Shown here piece after piece: positions 43,829 to 54,660 of a stretch of 64,000 nt of DNA. Position numbers and translations under genes: made by a program. The notes beneath the pieces are model-generated. The model saw only the letters and a program-made list of their open reading frames with translations. It was not told the origin of the DNA and ran no database searches. How positions within the stretch are numbered: the stretch's first letter is position 1; every line of letters starts with the position of its first letter. This DNA is from Nageia nagi (Eukaryota; Pinophyta). Where the stretch lies: positions 1,736,001 through 1,800,000 of the forward strand of contig JBITNC010000002.1 of the NCBI GenBank assembly GCA_050084985.1. The letters run 5' to 3'.

Positions 43829-44780
43829 ACTTTTGTTAGTGATGACAACTTCACCTCTAAGAGGCCTTTTTTGATTGTACATTCTAGACCTCCGTGGTAA
43901 GTTTGCTCTGCGTGACAAACTTGTTGTACAATTGTTGTTATAGAGTGTTGATTATTTTATACCTCAGTGGTAAGTTTGCTCTGCGTGAGAAACTTGTTGT
44001 ACAAATTTTGAGCATATAATTAATATACCTCCGTGGTAAGTTCACTCTGCGTGATGAACTTATTGTACATTCTATACCTCCGTGGTGAGTTTGCTCTACG
44101 TGAGAAACTCGTTGTACAATTTTTATGCTCTATACCTCCGTGGTGAGTTTGCTCTGCGTGAGAAACTCGTTGTACAATTTTTGAGCATATAATTTAATAT
44201 ACCTCCGTGGTAAGTTCGCTCTGCATGACGAACTTGTTGTACATTCTATACCTCCGTGGTGAGTTTGCTCTGCGTGAGAAACTCGTTGTACAATTTTATG
44301 CTCTATTTTTAAAATCAACACATGTCTATATACAACAGGTGACTATGAGTAATGGCTTGGCATCTCTGTGATGGCTTATAGTGCACCATTGATCAGTTAT
44401 TTATAATATGGCATTATTTGATTCTCTTATTTGAATATATGATGCATCTAACTGATTTTGTTCATGAGTTGCTTATAGCATGCAGGATCTTCTTTAGAAA
44501 TGCAGGTTACTCACCTTGTGAAAGCAAGCTCATGGAGACTCACATGTCAGCTTAAAGTTGATCGACTACTATGTACAGTGAAACCAGTTGTGGTTAATGA
44601 TTGTATTGTAAACCATTTTTGTCAAATGGTAATGTAGTGAGTCTCATACTAGTTCTCAAAAAGATTCTCAAAAATATGTAAAAGTTCTCATCTCCACTTG
44701 TATCTCTATGGAGGAGAACTCTCTCTTACTCTCTCTCTTCTCTCTTCTACGCTCTAACCCAATATTGCATTAAGGGGGAG
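43829..44780 (+). repeat. Y 3' non-coding region with seven hairpin repeats and polypurine tract
   Basis: Between 43888 and 44300 a unit CCTCCGTGGT-stem-CTCTGCGTGA-stem-TTGTACA occurs seven times. Stem pairs start at 43899, 43972, 44038, 44087, 44145, 44212 and 44261. They read AAGTTTG/CAAACTT, AAGTTT/AAACTT, AAGTTCA/TGAACTT, AAGTTCG/CGAACTT, and three times GAGTTT/AAACTC. Changes on one side are matched on the other. The rest of the region is shared with B and in part with C. TAAGGGGGAG (44771-44780) is the polypurine tract. Confidence 0.9.
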
Positions 44781-45288
44781 TGTTAGAATTTGTAATGAAA
44801 TATTGTGAATATCTAGACTCCTTGTAAATTCAATTAATCACTTAAGGGTATGTAGATACCTTAAATGATTAATAGAATTCTTTAATGTATAGACTTTGAC
44901 TTTACCAAAGGAGTTAGTTGGTAGGTTGAAGTTTGGTGGTACATTTAATGTAACCCTAACCTTAACCTTGGGTTAAAGGAAGGTTAGGGAGGTGCTCTCA
45001 ACCTATAAATAGAGGGCCTCTCCTCATGTAAATATATCTAAGTTTTGAGTAAGATTACTCTACTTGGTTGTGTAGGAGAGAGCTAGAGAATAGTTGTAAG
45101 AGAGACATAGATTTGAGAATAAGAGAATTAGTTGTGGATGTACTCCCAAGGAGGGAGGAACCACATTATATTGGTGTCATATTGTGTGAATGATGTTCTT
45201 AGAATTATAGATGTGTTATCTTGTGTACTCTTGAGTTTCCTAGTCTAAGGTCCTAGAGGATTTGTTTAGATCTAGTTCAAATCCTTCA
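44781..45288 (+). repeat. Y 3' LTR
   Basis: The 508-bp copy of 36274-36781 is followed by TTAGG, the right target copy. It is the likely site of transcript 3' processing. Confidence 0.95.
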
Positions 45289-45631
45289 TTAGGAACCTTG
45301 AAGATATAAAAAATATTTTTAACTAAAATTGTAGCAAAATATAAAATATTCAATGATTCATAAGTAATAAAAAAAAGTAATGCAACTCTCAATTAATAAT
45401 AAAATAGAATATAAATACTTTATTGATCGCAATATGAATCGCAAGATATTTCAAGGGGGCTTCCTTCTTATAACTTGTAAGATAATATATTTTTTTCTAT
45501 GCTTTATCTATCCCATATTATACATATTTTAGTCATTATAAGTGACTTTTCATTTCAAAATACATGACTATTCACTTAATAAGTTGACCTAACTAATCCT
45601 TAAGTAAATAATAGAATGTGGAATCCTAACA
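45289..45631 (-). repeat. G2 3' LTR, main part
   Basis: This continues the LTR begun at 36267-36273. It starts with the duplicated TTAGG then AACCTTG, and ends GGAATCCTAACA. About 345 bp in total without Y. It shares CTTTATCTATCCCATATTA and other blocks with the right LTR. Confidence 0.82.
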
Positions 45632-47397
45632 TGCCACCCCTCTTAGAATTAAGCTTTATCCTCAAAGCTTAAGATTAGGAAACTCTTACTGAAGTTGATG
45701 TGTTGTCTACCATGTTGCATCCTTAGGTGCCAAGCCACATCATTAAGGAGTTGATGAGTGCACCTTTCTAAAAAAAAATTAGGTTCTATCTTGATGGAGC
45801 CATCATATATGAATTCTAGTAACTAGTTCTAAGCCTTCATCTATGATACCAAAAACTTCTTTAAGTAGGAAACATGAAATACTATATGAACCTTGAAAGA
45901 CTTGAGTAACTCCAATTTGTATGTTGCATGTCCAATGCATTGCAAAATTTTGTAATATCCATAAAACTTTGGTTCTAATTTTTATGGTCATTTATTCTTG
46001 AGATATTTCTAATGATATGGTTGAAGTCATAGGATTACCATGTCTCCATCTTAGAATTCTCATTCCAATTGATATTGATTATGTTGTTGTTTCATATGAT
46101 GTTGAACAGTCTATAAATTTTCCTTGAGAAAATGAAGGATGTCTTCTTGAGTGATCAATTCATTATCAACTATCTAGACATTAGTGTTTCCTAGAATCTA
46201 AGAGGCTACACTTGGTGGTGTTTAACCATACAATGGTTTATAAGGAATAATCTAGATAGTTGTATGATATGATGTGTTGTACCATAAATATGCAAAAGGA
46301 ATACATTTAGCCCAATGAATTGGTTGAGAAGATCCAAAAATATGTAATAAATCTCCTAGCACTTATTTACAATTTTCATCTGGCCATCTGTCTAAGGGTG
46401 ATAGATTGACCTCATGTTTAGTTATGTTCCTTGAAGCTAAAAGAATTCTTGCCAAAATTTTATAGTGAAGTTCGAGTCTTGATCATTGACTATGGTGGAA
46501 GGCATACCATGAAGCTTGAAAATGTTATCAGTGAATAGTTGGGTCAAATTGATAGCCTTAAATGGGTGAGCCAAGGACCAAAAATATGTGTATTTGGATA
46601 ATCTATCTACCACCACCATGATAATATATTTCCTATTTAACTTTGGGACATCCTTAATTAAATCCATTGATATATCATTCCATGTTCGATTCGGAATAGG
46701 AAGTGGTTGGAGAAACCTTGGAGTGCCTATTATCTTACCTTTTTTTCATTGGCAAGCATCACATTTTTTCATAAACTTCTTAATAATATATTATTTCATT
46801 CCCACTCAATAGAAGGACCGAGCCACTTTCTTGTAGGTTTTGAGAAACCTAGAGGGCCCTACTAAAGGTGAAGCATGTAGTTCTTACAATATTGCTTCTC
46901 AATATGATAATTTAAGAATAAGTTCAATGAAACCTTTGAAGTGCAATACTCCATCTTTGCATGAGAATTATGGTTTATTGGTGGGCTATATCTAAAGTTT
47001 TTGAATTAGTGCCTAAGTGGAAACATCTTGAATCAATTCTTGTTTAACTTGTTCTAACCATTGGGGAATTGGTAATTAAAGTGCTTGGAATGTTTCCTAT
47101 TCTTCAACTTTTCTAAAAAGGGTTTCAACAACCACATTCTCCTTTCCCTTGCAGTACATAATCTCATAGTCATAGCCCAAAAGCTTAGTAATCAATTTTT
47201 ATTGGTCTATAGTGTGGATTCATTTTTCTAAGAAATACTTTAGACTATGGTGATTTGTGAGAATAATAAAATATCAACCAATGAGGTACGATCATCACCT
47301 TTGAATAGCATGAATGATAGCTAACATTTCTTGTATCAAGTTCTTCCTTGTGCCTTGCTAGTGAATGACAATGGCTTTTCTTACTACATCAAGACTA
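45632..47397 (-). pseudogene. G2 pol remnant: RNase H to integrase, with purine tract
   Basis: The purine tract (minus strand CTAAGAGGGGTGGCA) adjoins the LTR at 45632. The integrase core at 46437-46667 reads MDLIKDVPKLNRKYI, VVVDRLSKYTYF, then HGMPSTIVNDQDSNF. The second catalytic Asp region is kept as NDQDSNF. The HHCC finger region lies upstream near 46740-46900 (minus). RNase H lies at about 47000-47390. The Gypsy integrase would insert the cDNA, but this copy has stops in all parts. Confidence 0.8.
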
Positions 47398-47847
47398 TGT
47401 AAGTTCACTAATACTTAAGGGTATCATTTGATACCTTAAGTATTTAAGTGAATATGATAATGTTACTTGTCCTACATTCCATGTCATGAGCATGCCCCTT
47501 GGGTAAAAGGATGTGCATGTCATGCTTTTGTACATTGGATAAAAGAGTGATACAAAGAGGGATTTTGGCCTATAAATAGAAAGCTCCCTCTTTGTGATTA
47601 CACACCAATTTTGGAGTAAAGTTATGCTATAGGATAGTGGTTAGGACAAAAGAGTAGGAGGATTGTAAGAGTTCATATTTGTTAAGAAGAGAGATCTAGT
47701 TAGTGGATGTACTCCTAGTTGGAGGAACCACATACATCTTGTGTTATCAATGTGAGATTGCTTTGTGAGTTTATTGAATGTGTTTTTTGAGCTTTCATGT
47801 GATCTTGGGAGTTTAGAGCTTTTCATGTTATAGTTCAATTCTCTCCA
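47398..47847 (+). mobile_element. Copia LTR, solo type, inserted in G2 pol
   Basis: This block matches the B and C LTRs: AATACTTAAGGGTATC, CATGCCCCTTGGGTAAAAGG, TTTTGGCCTATAAATAGAA, and AGTGGATGTACTCC followed by GGAGGAACCACA. It lacks about 45 bases of the usual LTR start, and no internal sequence adjoins it. Gypsy RNase H/RT sequence continues on both sides (CATCAAGAC left, TGCATCACTCTTGATC right). I cannot fix the target duplication, so the ends are approximate. Confidence 0.78.
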
Positions 47848-49230
47848 TTCCCACCCTAGATGCATCACTCTTGATCACAAATGTCTTCTAAAAATCAACC
47901 ATAGCTAAGAAAGGAATCAAACACATATCTTATTTCAATCTATCAAATATTGCTTCAGCTTGTGGGAACCAAGTAAATGCATTTTTATAAAGCTAAGTTG
48001 TCAATGGATCTATAATTTTACCATAGTCCTTCATAAACTTTTAGTAATATCCCATCAATCCAATAAATCCATGCTATCCTTCATAAATATTGAATCTCAC
48101 TTCACCCGAAAGAGCACTTAGAGTGCTTGGCATATAGTTAGTTGGCATATAGGATTTGCAAAGTCTTGTCTAAGTGGGCCGAGTGTTCTTTCCAAGTTTT
48201 GTTATAAACCAAAATGTTATCAAAGAAAACAAAAATGAACTTCCTTAGAAAAGGGTGAAATACTTAATTCATTAAACTTTGGAAGGTGTATGGTGTATTG
48301 GTGAGATCTAACAGCATAATCAAAAACTCATGGTGACCTTCATGAGTGCAAAAGGTTATTTTCAGTATATTCACCTCTTTGAGTCTAATCTAATGATATT
48401 TTGGATCCAATTTTGAAAAATATTTGGTCCCATGTAATTCATCAATGATTGGAATAGGAAACTTATCCTTCATGGTTATCTTGTTAAGGGCCCTAAAATC
48501 TATGCATATCTACCATGAACCATCCTTTTTGCAAATCAATAATACTAGGAATAGCATGGGCTTACATTGGGTTGAATGACTTCTACCTCCAACATTTCAT
48601 GGACCAATTTCTCAATTTCATTTTTTTAAAAATAGAGGTAGTATTATGGTCTAATATTTGGTGGTTAACTATCCAAAATCAATTGTATAGCATGATCATG
48701 AGGGTGATGGAAAGGCAATCCTTTCAATTCTTCAAAGAACCCTTCATGTTGGGATAAGAGTTGTTGCACTTCTTTCAACTCATTAGGTTCTTGTTCAGTT
48801 GATTGGATAGAGAATAATTATGCCATCATTCCTTTTCCACTTCTATGAATTATCTTTTCCATGTGATGAGAGCTTAATACTTATGATGGTCCTACCTATA
48901 ATCCCTTGAGAGTATATTCTTATCATCTGACTATGAACTGCATCCATAATTCTGCAAAATTCCATAATATTAGTCCCAATATTCTCAACAATTGTGCCCC
49001 TAAGACAATGTCACATCCACCTAAGGGTAAGGCATACATGTCACTTTTTAATGTGTAATTTCCCATGTTGAGTTTGACATTACGACATGTACCCTTGCAT
49101 GCTATTTTTCCCCCATTATTGATCATGACTTCAAAGTTGTTATTTGGATGCATGTAGCAATTGGTATCTCTTGCTACTTAGAATCAATGAAGTTATGTGT
49201 ACCTCCCGAGTCAAGTAACATAATGAGAGT
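47848..49230 (-). pseudogene. G2 pol remnant: protease and reverse transcriptase
   Basis: On the minus strand, protease begins near 49230 (LLDSGGTHNFID-type reading around 49185-49225). The retropepsin remainder is at 48923-49153 (CKGTCRNVKLNMGNYTLKSD, PLGGCDIVLGAQLLR, LGLILWNF). The reverse transcriptase N-terminus lies near 48440-48620 (NPMLFLVLLICKKDGSW-like reading, then [19 protein letters not shown]). The RT-to-RNase H joint lies near 47940-48080. Stops and frameshifts are common. The gene order matches G1. Confidence 0.78.
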
Positions 49231-50460
49231 TTATTTTTTTAAGTGAACCTTCACCTTCATGGTTTATGATGAAGAAATTCTTCGAGGGCACTGAAGGAGA
49301 TTTTAGAGTTTTCCTCATTATTATTTGGTTCCTTTGCCTCCTCTTATATATAAATCTCATTTTTGTCATCACAAGAAGCATCCACATTTAACAACTACAA
49401 TTTTTGTGTGGTACAATGATGGTTTGGGCCATAATTTTCATCGCAATTATAATAGAGTCCCTTTTCCCTTTGCTCCTTCATTTCTTGTAGATTCAATCTC
49501 TTGACTTGTAGTGGTTGGTTAATTTTATTTTCAAGAATTTTGGGCAGTTGGAGTATTTGAGATGTTATGGGGCCTCCCAAAAGGTTTCCTTAATTTGTTG
49601 AGCATTGAATTTATCTTCCTCCAATTTTTCCAATGCAATAGCATCCATCATGGTTTGGGGATTGAACTTCTTGACCTCCACTTGAATTTCATCCTTCAAT
49701 TCGTTAACAAAATAAATTTTCTAGAAAGATTCATTTAGCCCAAATGTGTGATTTGCTAATTTCTCAAATTAATTCTAGTATTCTTTTACTGAGGTTATTT
49801 ATCTCAATTTTATTAGATCTCTTGTGAATTCTTCAAATTCACTTAGACCAAATCGAACCAACAATTATGTTGTGAATTATCCCCAAGATGGGATGCCACT
49901 TGTCTTGTTAAACCACTGGTATCATTGAATGACTTCATGCTCAAGATGGAATGATGCAATATTCAACTTTTAAGCATCAACAATTTTATTCAAGGAAAAG
50001 TACTATTCGACCTTGTAAATACACCCATTGGGATCATCCCCATCAAATCTTGGATAGCCTATCTTGTTTGTTCTTGGAAGAATGGAAGCTTATTGGAATC
50101 CCTGATGAAATTGTTGTTGAACTTGGTGAGGTGGTCATTTTTATGTTGATTGCTAAGAGCTAGAACTTGATGTTGAGCCTAGGTTCTATAGTATTATGCT
50201 AACATGACTAACATTGGCCACCACAATATTATATTTGGTATTTAGATCTGTTACTTTGGCATATAGATTTGTTATGTGGATGCTCATACATGTTTCCATC
50301 ATCTTAAAATTAATTATCATTTGGTTTTGTATATCCTGCACTACTTTTTGTAAGTTTTTGAAGTCTTGAGGTCTTCCATTAGCTATCTCAAAACCTACTC
50401 TCTTTTTTTCTTAAATTCTAAAATTGAATTTTAGTCTGCCCATAGGTAGCCAAAATCAAA
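49231..50460 (-). pseudogene. G2 gag remnant
   Basis: On the minus strand from 50460 downward this is Gypsy gag. The frame at 49395-49580 reads KRLNLQEMKEQREKGLYYNC and then DENYGPNHHC. This is a CCHC-type zinc knuckle (C-x-E/N...GH..C) with its first Cys changed to Tyr. Upstream pieces around 49640-49900 resemble the retrotransposon gag domain. The frame at 49951-50163 on the plus strand is antisense and not called. Confidence 0.72.
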
Positions 50461-50472
50461 GCTTTGATACCA
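50461..50472 (-). promoter_or_regulatory. G2 primer-binding site
   Basis: The minus strand reads TGGTATCAAAGC, complementary to the initiator tRNA-Met 3' end. The G1 counterpart at 57814-57825 reads TGCTATCAAAGC. Confidence 0.85.
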
Positions 50473-51003
50473 CTTGAAAGAGTTAAAGAACATTGTGCAA
50501 ATTTGTAATATAATAGAATAATCAAATCTATCCTTGTTGAATATGTGGATAAGACTAAACACCATATCCTCATGGATAAGGTTGAAGTCTTGGCTAGATG
50601 TGATAAATTCTAAGAACAAAGAATCATAAAAGTTATTGAAATTAAACATAAACCTAATAATATTAATAAATACCAAGGTATTGAGATTAATAGGGCATGG
50701 TTACCTATTATTGACCTAATTCACAAACATAGAAGGAAAAATAATATGATACTAAAATAGAAATAATTTTTGCATTTTAACTTGTTTTCATGTTCTTTAC
50801 ATCATTAGAAAGATATTTTATGTAAAATTTAACTATATTTATATTTTTAGTATTTTATAATGATAGAGGGATAATATTGATCTTATGAAATTGGTTATTA
50901 CTAATCTCTACCTAAAGAAGAAGGTTCCACTTTATTTTCTTTATTTAGTAATTCTAAATATGGGTCCCACATATTGGACTTGAAACATCAATAATTCAAA
51001 TTC
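50473..51003. other. extra ~530 bp between G2 primer-binding site and recognisable LTR
   Basis: The LTR should start within a few bases of the primer-binding site, but similarity to the left LTR begins only near 51004. The extra AT-rich sequence has no gene and no clear terminal repeats. It may be an insertion near the LTR edge or LTR sequence lost from the left copy. Confidence 0.55.
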
Positions 51004-51378
51004 ATATGCAAGCCAACTTCAAATCACTAAAGAGATATAAATCATATTTTAAACTGAAATCATAGCAAAATATGAAATATTCAATTATTCGCAAGTAATA
51101 GAACAGAGTAATGCAACTCCCAATTAACAAGATAATAAAATAGAAATACCTTATTGATCACAATATGAATCATAGCTGCTTTGAGGGCCTTTCTTCTTAT
51201 AACTTAGAAGCTAGTAGATTTTCTTTGATGCTTTATCTATCCCATATTACATATATTTATACTCATCATAAGTGATTTTTCATTTTAAAAGACATAACTA
51301 TTCACATAATAAGTCAATCTAACTAATTTTAACTACTGCCTAATTAATCCTTAAGTGTTAGAATGTGGAATCCTAACA
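51004..51378 (-). repeat. G2 5' LTR, recognisable part
   Basis: It aligns with 45294-45631 (shared AGCAAAATATRAAATATTCAA, AGTAATGCAACTC, GCTTTATCTATCCCATATTA) and ends GTGGAATCCTAACA. The left edge is approximate. Confidence 0.75.
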
Positions 51379-51383
51379 TAGAT

Positions 51384-51850
51384 TCTGACTATGGGGGAGA
51401 TAGATATGATAGGATATTAACTTCTTCTTATGTATTTAGCATTAGTTCAAATGCTATCTCTTGGGCTTCCAAGAAGCAGCCTACTAATGTTCTCTCCACC
51501 ACAAAGGTAGAATATCAAGCTATGTTAGTTGTTGCTCAAGAAGCCATTTGGTTGAAGCATATTCTAAAAGAAATTAGGTATGATTACAATCATCCATCTC
51601 AAATTTCTACAAATAATTAGTTAGCTATTATTTTGGCAAAAAACCCTATTTTCCATTAGAGAACAAAACATGTTAAAATCGAAGCATATTTTATTAGGGA
51701 GAAGGTTTTGGATGGTATCATATAATTGCAATATTTTCCATCAATTCTAAACTTTGGTGATTTATTCACCAAGCCCATTCTTGAAGCTTAGTTCTACAAG
51801 CTTAGGGAATCTATTGGGTTGGTGAAGTTTCCCTCAAGGGGGAGTGAAGG
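51384..51850 (+). pseudogene. B RNase H remnant (3' end of pol)
   Basis: This continues B pol after G2. The frame 51363-51620 reads [40 protein letters not shown] then EYQAMLVVAQEAIWLKHILK. This is Copia RNase H with the catalytic Glu region altered (TTKVEY for TTEAEY). Later pieces include LAKNPIFH, RTKHVKIEA and the terminal TKPILEA. It ends at the same place as in Y (GLVKFPSRGS), after which the 3' region begins. Stops occur at 51618 and beyond. Confidence 0.86.
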
Positions 51851-52592
51851 TTGAATTCTTGTTGAATTCATGTATATGATAATAACTACATCCCTAGGAG
51901 GATTTTTTGGTTGTATAGTGTTGATTTTTTGTGTATGCCTTCATGATTAGTTTACTCCATGTGAGGAATTAGTTATACATTTTTGAGCATATGATGGCTT
52001 CTAATAGTACTATTTCAGTTATCCATATGTGAGGAACTAGTATGTGCATTTTGGCACTGTTTAGCTATACATATGTGAGAAATTTATATGTGCTTATGCT
52101 CTATTTTTTTATGTTGATCAACACGTATTTTTATACATGTGACTATGAGTATTGGTTTGGCATCTTCATGATGACTTATAGTGCACCATTTCTCAGTTTA
52201 TGGATGGCATTAACTAATTCATTTATCTTATGTTGATATGAATATTTATATGATGCATCTGATTGATGTTATTTATTAGTTGCTTATATCTTGCATGGTT
52301 CTTCTTGAGAGTGTAGGTTACCTACTTCAAATGGGCAGGCTTATGGAGGCTCATCATGTCACCTTGTTGTTGAATGACTACTTTGTACAATGAAACCAGT
52401 TATGGTTAATAATTGTATTGTAAACCATTTTTTCAAATGGTAAAATAGTGAGTCTCAATCTAAGATCTTGCTTATTTATCAAAGATGTAAATGATTTCAT
52501 TTCTAATTGTATCTCTATGGAGGATAACCCTCTTTTACTCTCTCTTTCTTCTCTCCTTCTTTGGTCTAACCTAATATTGCATTAAGGAGGAG
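51851..52592 (+). other. B 3' non-coding region and purine tract
   Basis: It is collinear with 43829-44780 of Y. Decayed copies of the hairpin unit are visible (TTAGTTTACTCCATGTGAGG and TATACATATGTGAGAAA), with stems no longer pairing well. TGACTATGAGTATTGGTTTG and TTGTATTGTAAACCATTTT match Y. It ends ATTAAGGAGGAG before the LTR. Confidence 0.75.
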
Positions 52593-53071
52593 TGTTGAAA
52601 TGTATAATGCATTATTGTAAGGTCTATTAATGTAATTCACTTAATACTTAAAGGTATCCCTAGATACCTTAAGTATATAATAAATATGATAATATAAATT
52701 CACTAGTACTTAAAAGTATCACTAGATACCTTTTAAGTATTTATGAATATGATAATGTAACTTTTCTTTCACTCCATATCATGTGCATGCCCTTTGGGTA
52801 AAAGGGAGGTGCATGTAATGAGAATGTGTAATGGTTAAAAGGGTGATACAAGAGAGTATTTTGGCCTATAAATAGAAGGCCCTTTCCTTGAGATAACACA
52901 CTCAAATTTGTAGCAAAGTTATGCTCTCTTTTAGGTTGTAGGAGAAGTGAGAAAAAGTTGTTGTAAGAGAGCGTTCTTTGAGAATAAGATCTTAAATTAG
53001 TGGATGTACTCTCATCATTGGACTAACCACTTTATATTGGTGTCAACTTTGTGAGATTGGTTTTTTGTTCA
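52593..53071 (+). repeat. B 3' LTR, first part
   Basis: It starts TGTTGAAATGTATAATGC and aligns with 7235 onward, including TTTTGGCCTATAAATAGAAGG (TATA box) and ATAACACACTCAAATTTGTA. It is cut at 53071 by element H and resumes at 56330. Confidence 0.87.
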
Positions 53072-53374
53072 TGTTAGAGTAATATTTTCTTTATTACCTA
53101 GTTAGGTATCTAGGTTGACATTATCTTAAGTTCACTAGTAGGTGTGCTTAGTTTTCATCTTTATCAATTGTTTTAATCTGATGGTAAACATTATTTTGAC
53201 CATGTGGATATTGTTCATTTCACTTGCTATTTAAGAAAAGTGTACCTTATGTATAATTTAATCCATAATTTTATTATTTATGAATAAATATTTTATGCTC
53301 TTTGATATTCTTTTGGCTCTTGCATCCTGGGTGAGGAAATTCATTTTTCCTTTCTCCTTTCATGGTACTAGAGC
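53072..53374 (+). repeat. H 5' LTR and primer-binding site
   Basis: The LTR is 53072-53362 and the primer-binding site TGGTACTAGAGC is 53363-53374, two changes from the usual TGGTATCAGAGC. GCTATTTAAGAAAAG near 53226 is the TATA-like region. Confidence 0.85.
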
Positions 53375-54660
53375 AAGTTAAGTTTTGTAAAGATATTCAT
53401 GCATCTTTGCATGCATTCCAGTGGCACCTATAATATTTTTTTGTTGTGTAGTGTGTCCTCTTTGATGGATCATCTCCCTGCATTGGTGTCTCACTACATT
53501 TCAACTCTAGGGTTTTATTTGCAGAATTACATTTTATGATTCATTACCTTCTCCTTTGCAAGATTGTGGTCTTCATGAATCTTTTGTCCATAGTTTCTTT
53601 GAGATCGTATTTTTACACTCTTGTTTGAGAAAGGGCTTCATCGAATTTCATCTTTGCCATTGTTATTCGATGTGATCTTATCAAGTTTGGTGCATGCTTT
53701 GAACATGTTAAGAAAGGTGTTTGATCTGGTTGGGCATACTACTATAAATTCCCTCCTTATAGCATTGTGCATCCTCTTTAATGGCTCTCTACCATGGAAT
53801 ATCATGATGCTAAATGAGTTGCAAACACCTCCAAAAGCATGGTGCATCATATTTGACTTAGATATGATCTCTCTCATCCTTTCGTTCACTTCTGATGAAT
53901 CTACATCCCCTCACTGCTATCAAAAATATCATCCTAAAGATAGTCACTTTTTGACATTTTTGTTAATCAAATTTAACATATACAAGCATATCTAGATACC
54001 CTTTTTTTATTTGATCAATTTTGGTTTTTGGATCTATCAAATCCAATTTCATTTAGGAAAGTTATGAGCATTTGAAGATTCAATTTTCAATTTAATTTGG
54101 GGAGCTTATGTAATAGTCACATTTTTTAAGATTGCTCTTTCACCGGGTTTTACTTTTTAGAATGGATACTTTCACAATGTTCCTCATTCTATTGTGATCA
54201 GTTCTATTACAAATTACTCAAAATATCAATTAGAAGTTTCAAAATTAGATTATTAATTAAATTGGTCAAATTTAATTTAATTAATTTTCTAAAGTTTTGG
54301 GGCCTTAAATTTTAATCTTTTACTTTGAATCATATTAATTGCATAAGTTGAGCAAATAGTATCCATTTTTTATGCCATTTTATGCAGTATAAAGCTGACT
54401 TTGAGCACTACAAAGTGTACTTTATTTCACATTTGATAGTGCTTACATTTGTAGGGAAGTTACATTTCTTTTGGAAGCTTTTTATGATCAATCCTACATT
54501 GTTATGAACTAAAATTATAAAGTCCCAATTTCCTGCTCTGGTTGTTATCATCCCATCGTGTTTGTTATAGGCAAAGACCACACTTTTTATACATGATAAG
54601 TCACTTTGAGCATGATATCCTTGCATTTTTTGTTCTTTCTTTAGCCTATCTTCTCATTTT
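53375..54660 (+). other. H leader region, no assured gene
   Basis: A plus-strand frame at 53621-53995 (124 codons) has no family resemblance. The opposite strand (53638-53889) contains IRREFIVVCPTRSNTFLNMF, which weakly recalls a hAT-type transposase segment (TRFAT...L). Either could be chance. The remainder (54000-54650) is AT-rich and non-coding. Confidence 0.4.

Larger units (their letters stand above)
36274..45288 (+). mobile_element. Y: young full-length Ty1/Copia retrotransposon
   Basis: The 9015-bp element is flanked by TTAGG at 36269-36273 and 45289-45293. Its 508-bp LTRs (36274-36781, 44781-45288) differ by one base that I can see (ACCTTACCC against ACCTTAACC). It has an intact primer-binding site, an intact 1310-codon gag-pol frame in Copia order (integrase before RT), a 3' hairpin array and a polypurine tract. 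The leader is exceptionally long (3.1 kb) and contains a PPR fragment and tandem repeats. Every part needed for autonomous transposition is visible, so Y is potentially active, or was very recently. Confidence 0.95.
36267..51378 (-). mobile_element. G2: decayed Ty3/Gypsy element inserted in B, split by Y and a solo LTR
   Basis: The plus-strand left end is TATTAGG (36267-36273, from TGTTAGG), continuing after Y at 45294. The right end is AATCCTAACA (to 51378). Flanking 5-mers are CAGAC (36262-36266) and TAGAT (51379-51383). Each is one C/T transition away from CAGAT, the sequence at this site in the Y RNase H gene, so both derive from one CAGAT duplication. The minus strand holds the primer-binding site (50461-50472), gag, protease, RT, RNase H, integrase and purine tract in Gypsy order. 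It is in the same family as G1, with similar LTR termini and gag. Confidence 0.85.

Noticed and set aside
43888-44300. CRISPR-like array of repeated units
   Set aside because: The units are hairpins within a Copia 3' region, the spacers are not unique, there are no cas genes, and the sequence is plant.
53638-53889. hAT-type transposase fragment on the minus strand of H
   Set aside because: The resemblance is limited to one short segment, so I note it only as an alternative in the H leader entry.
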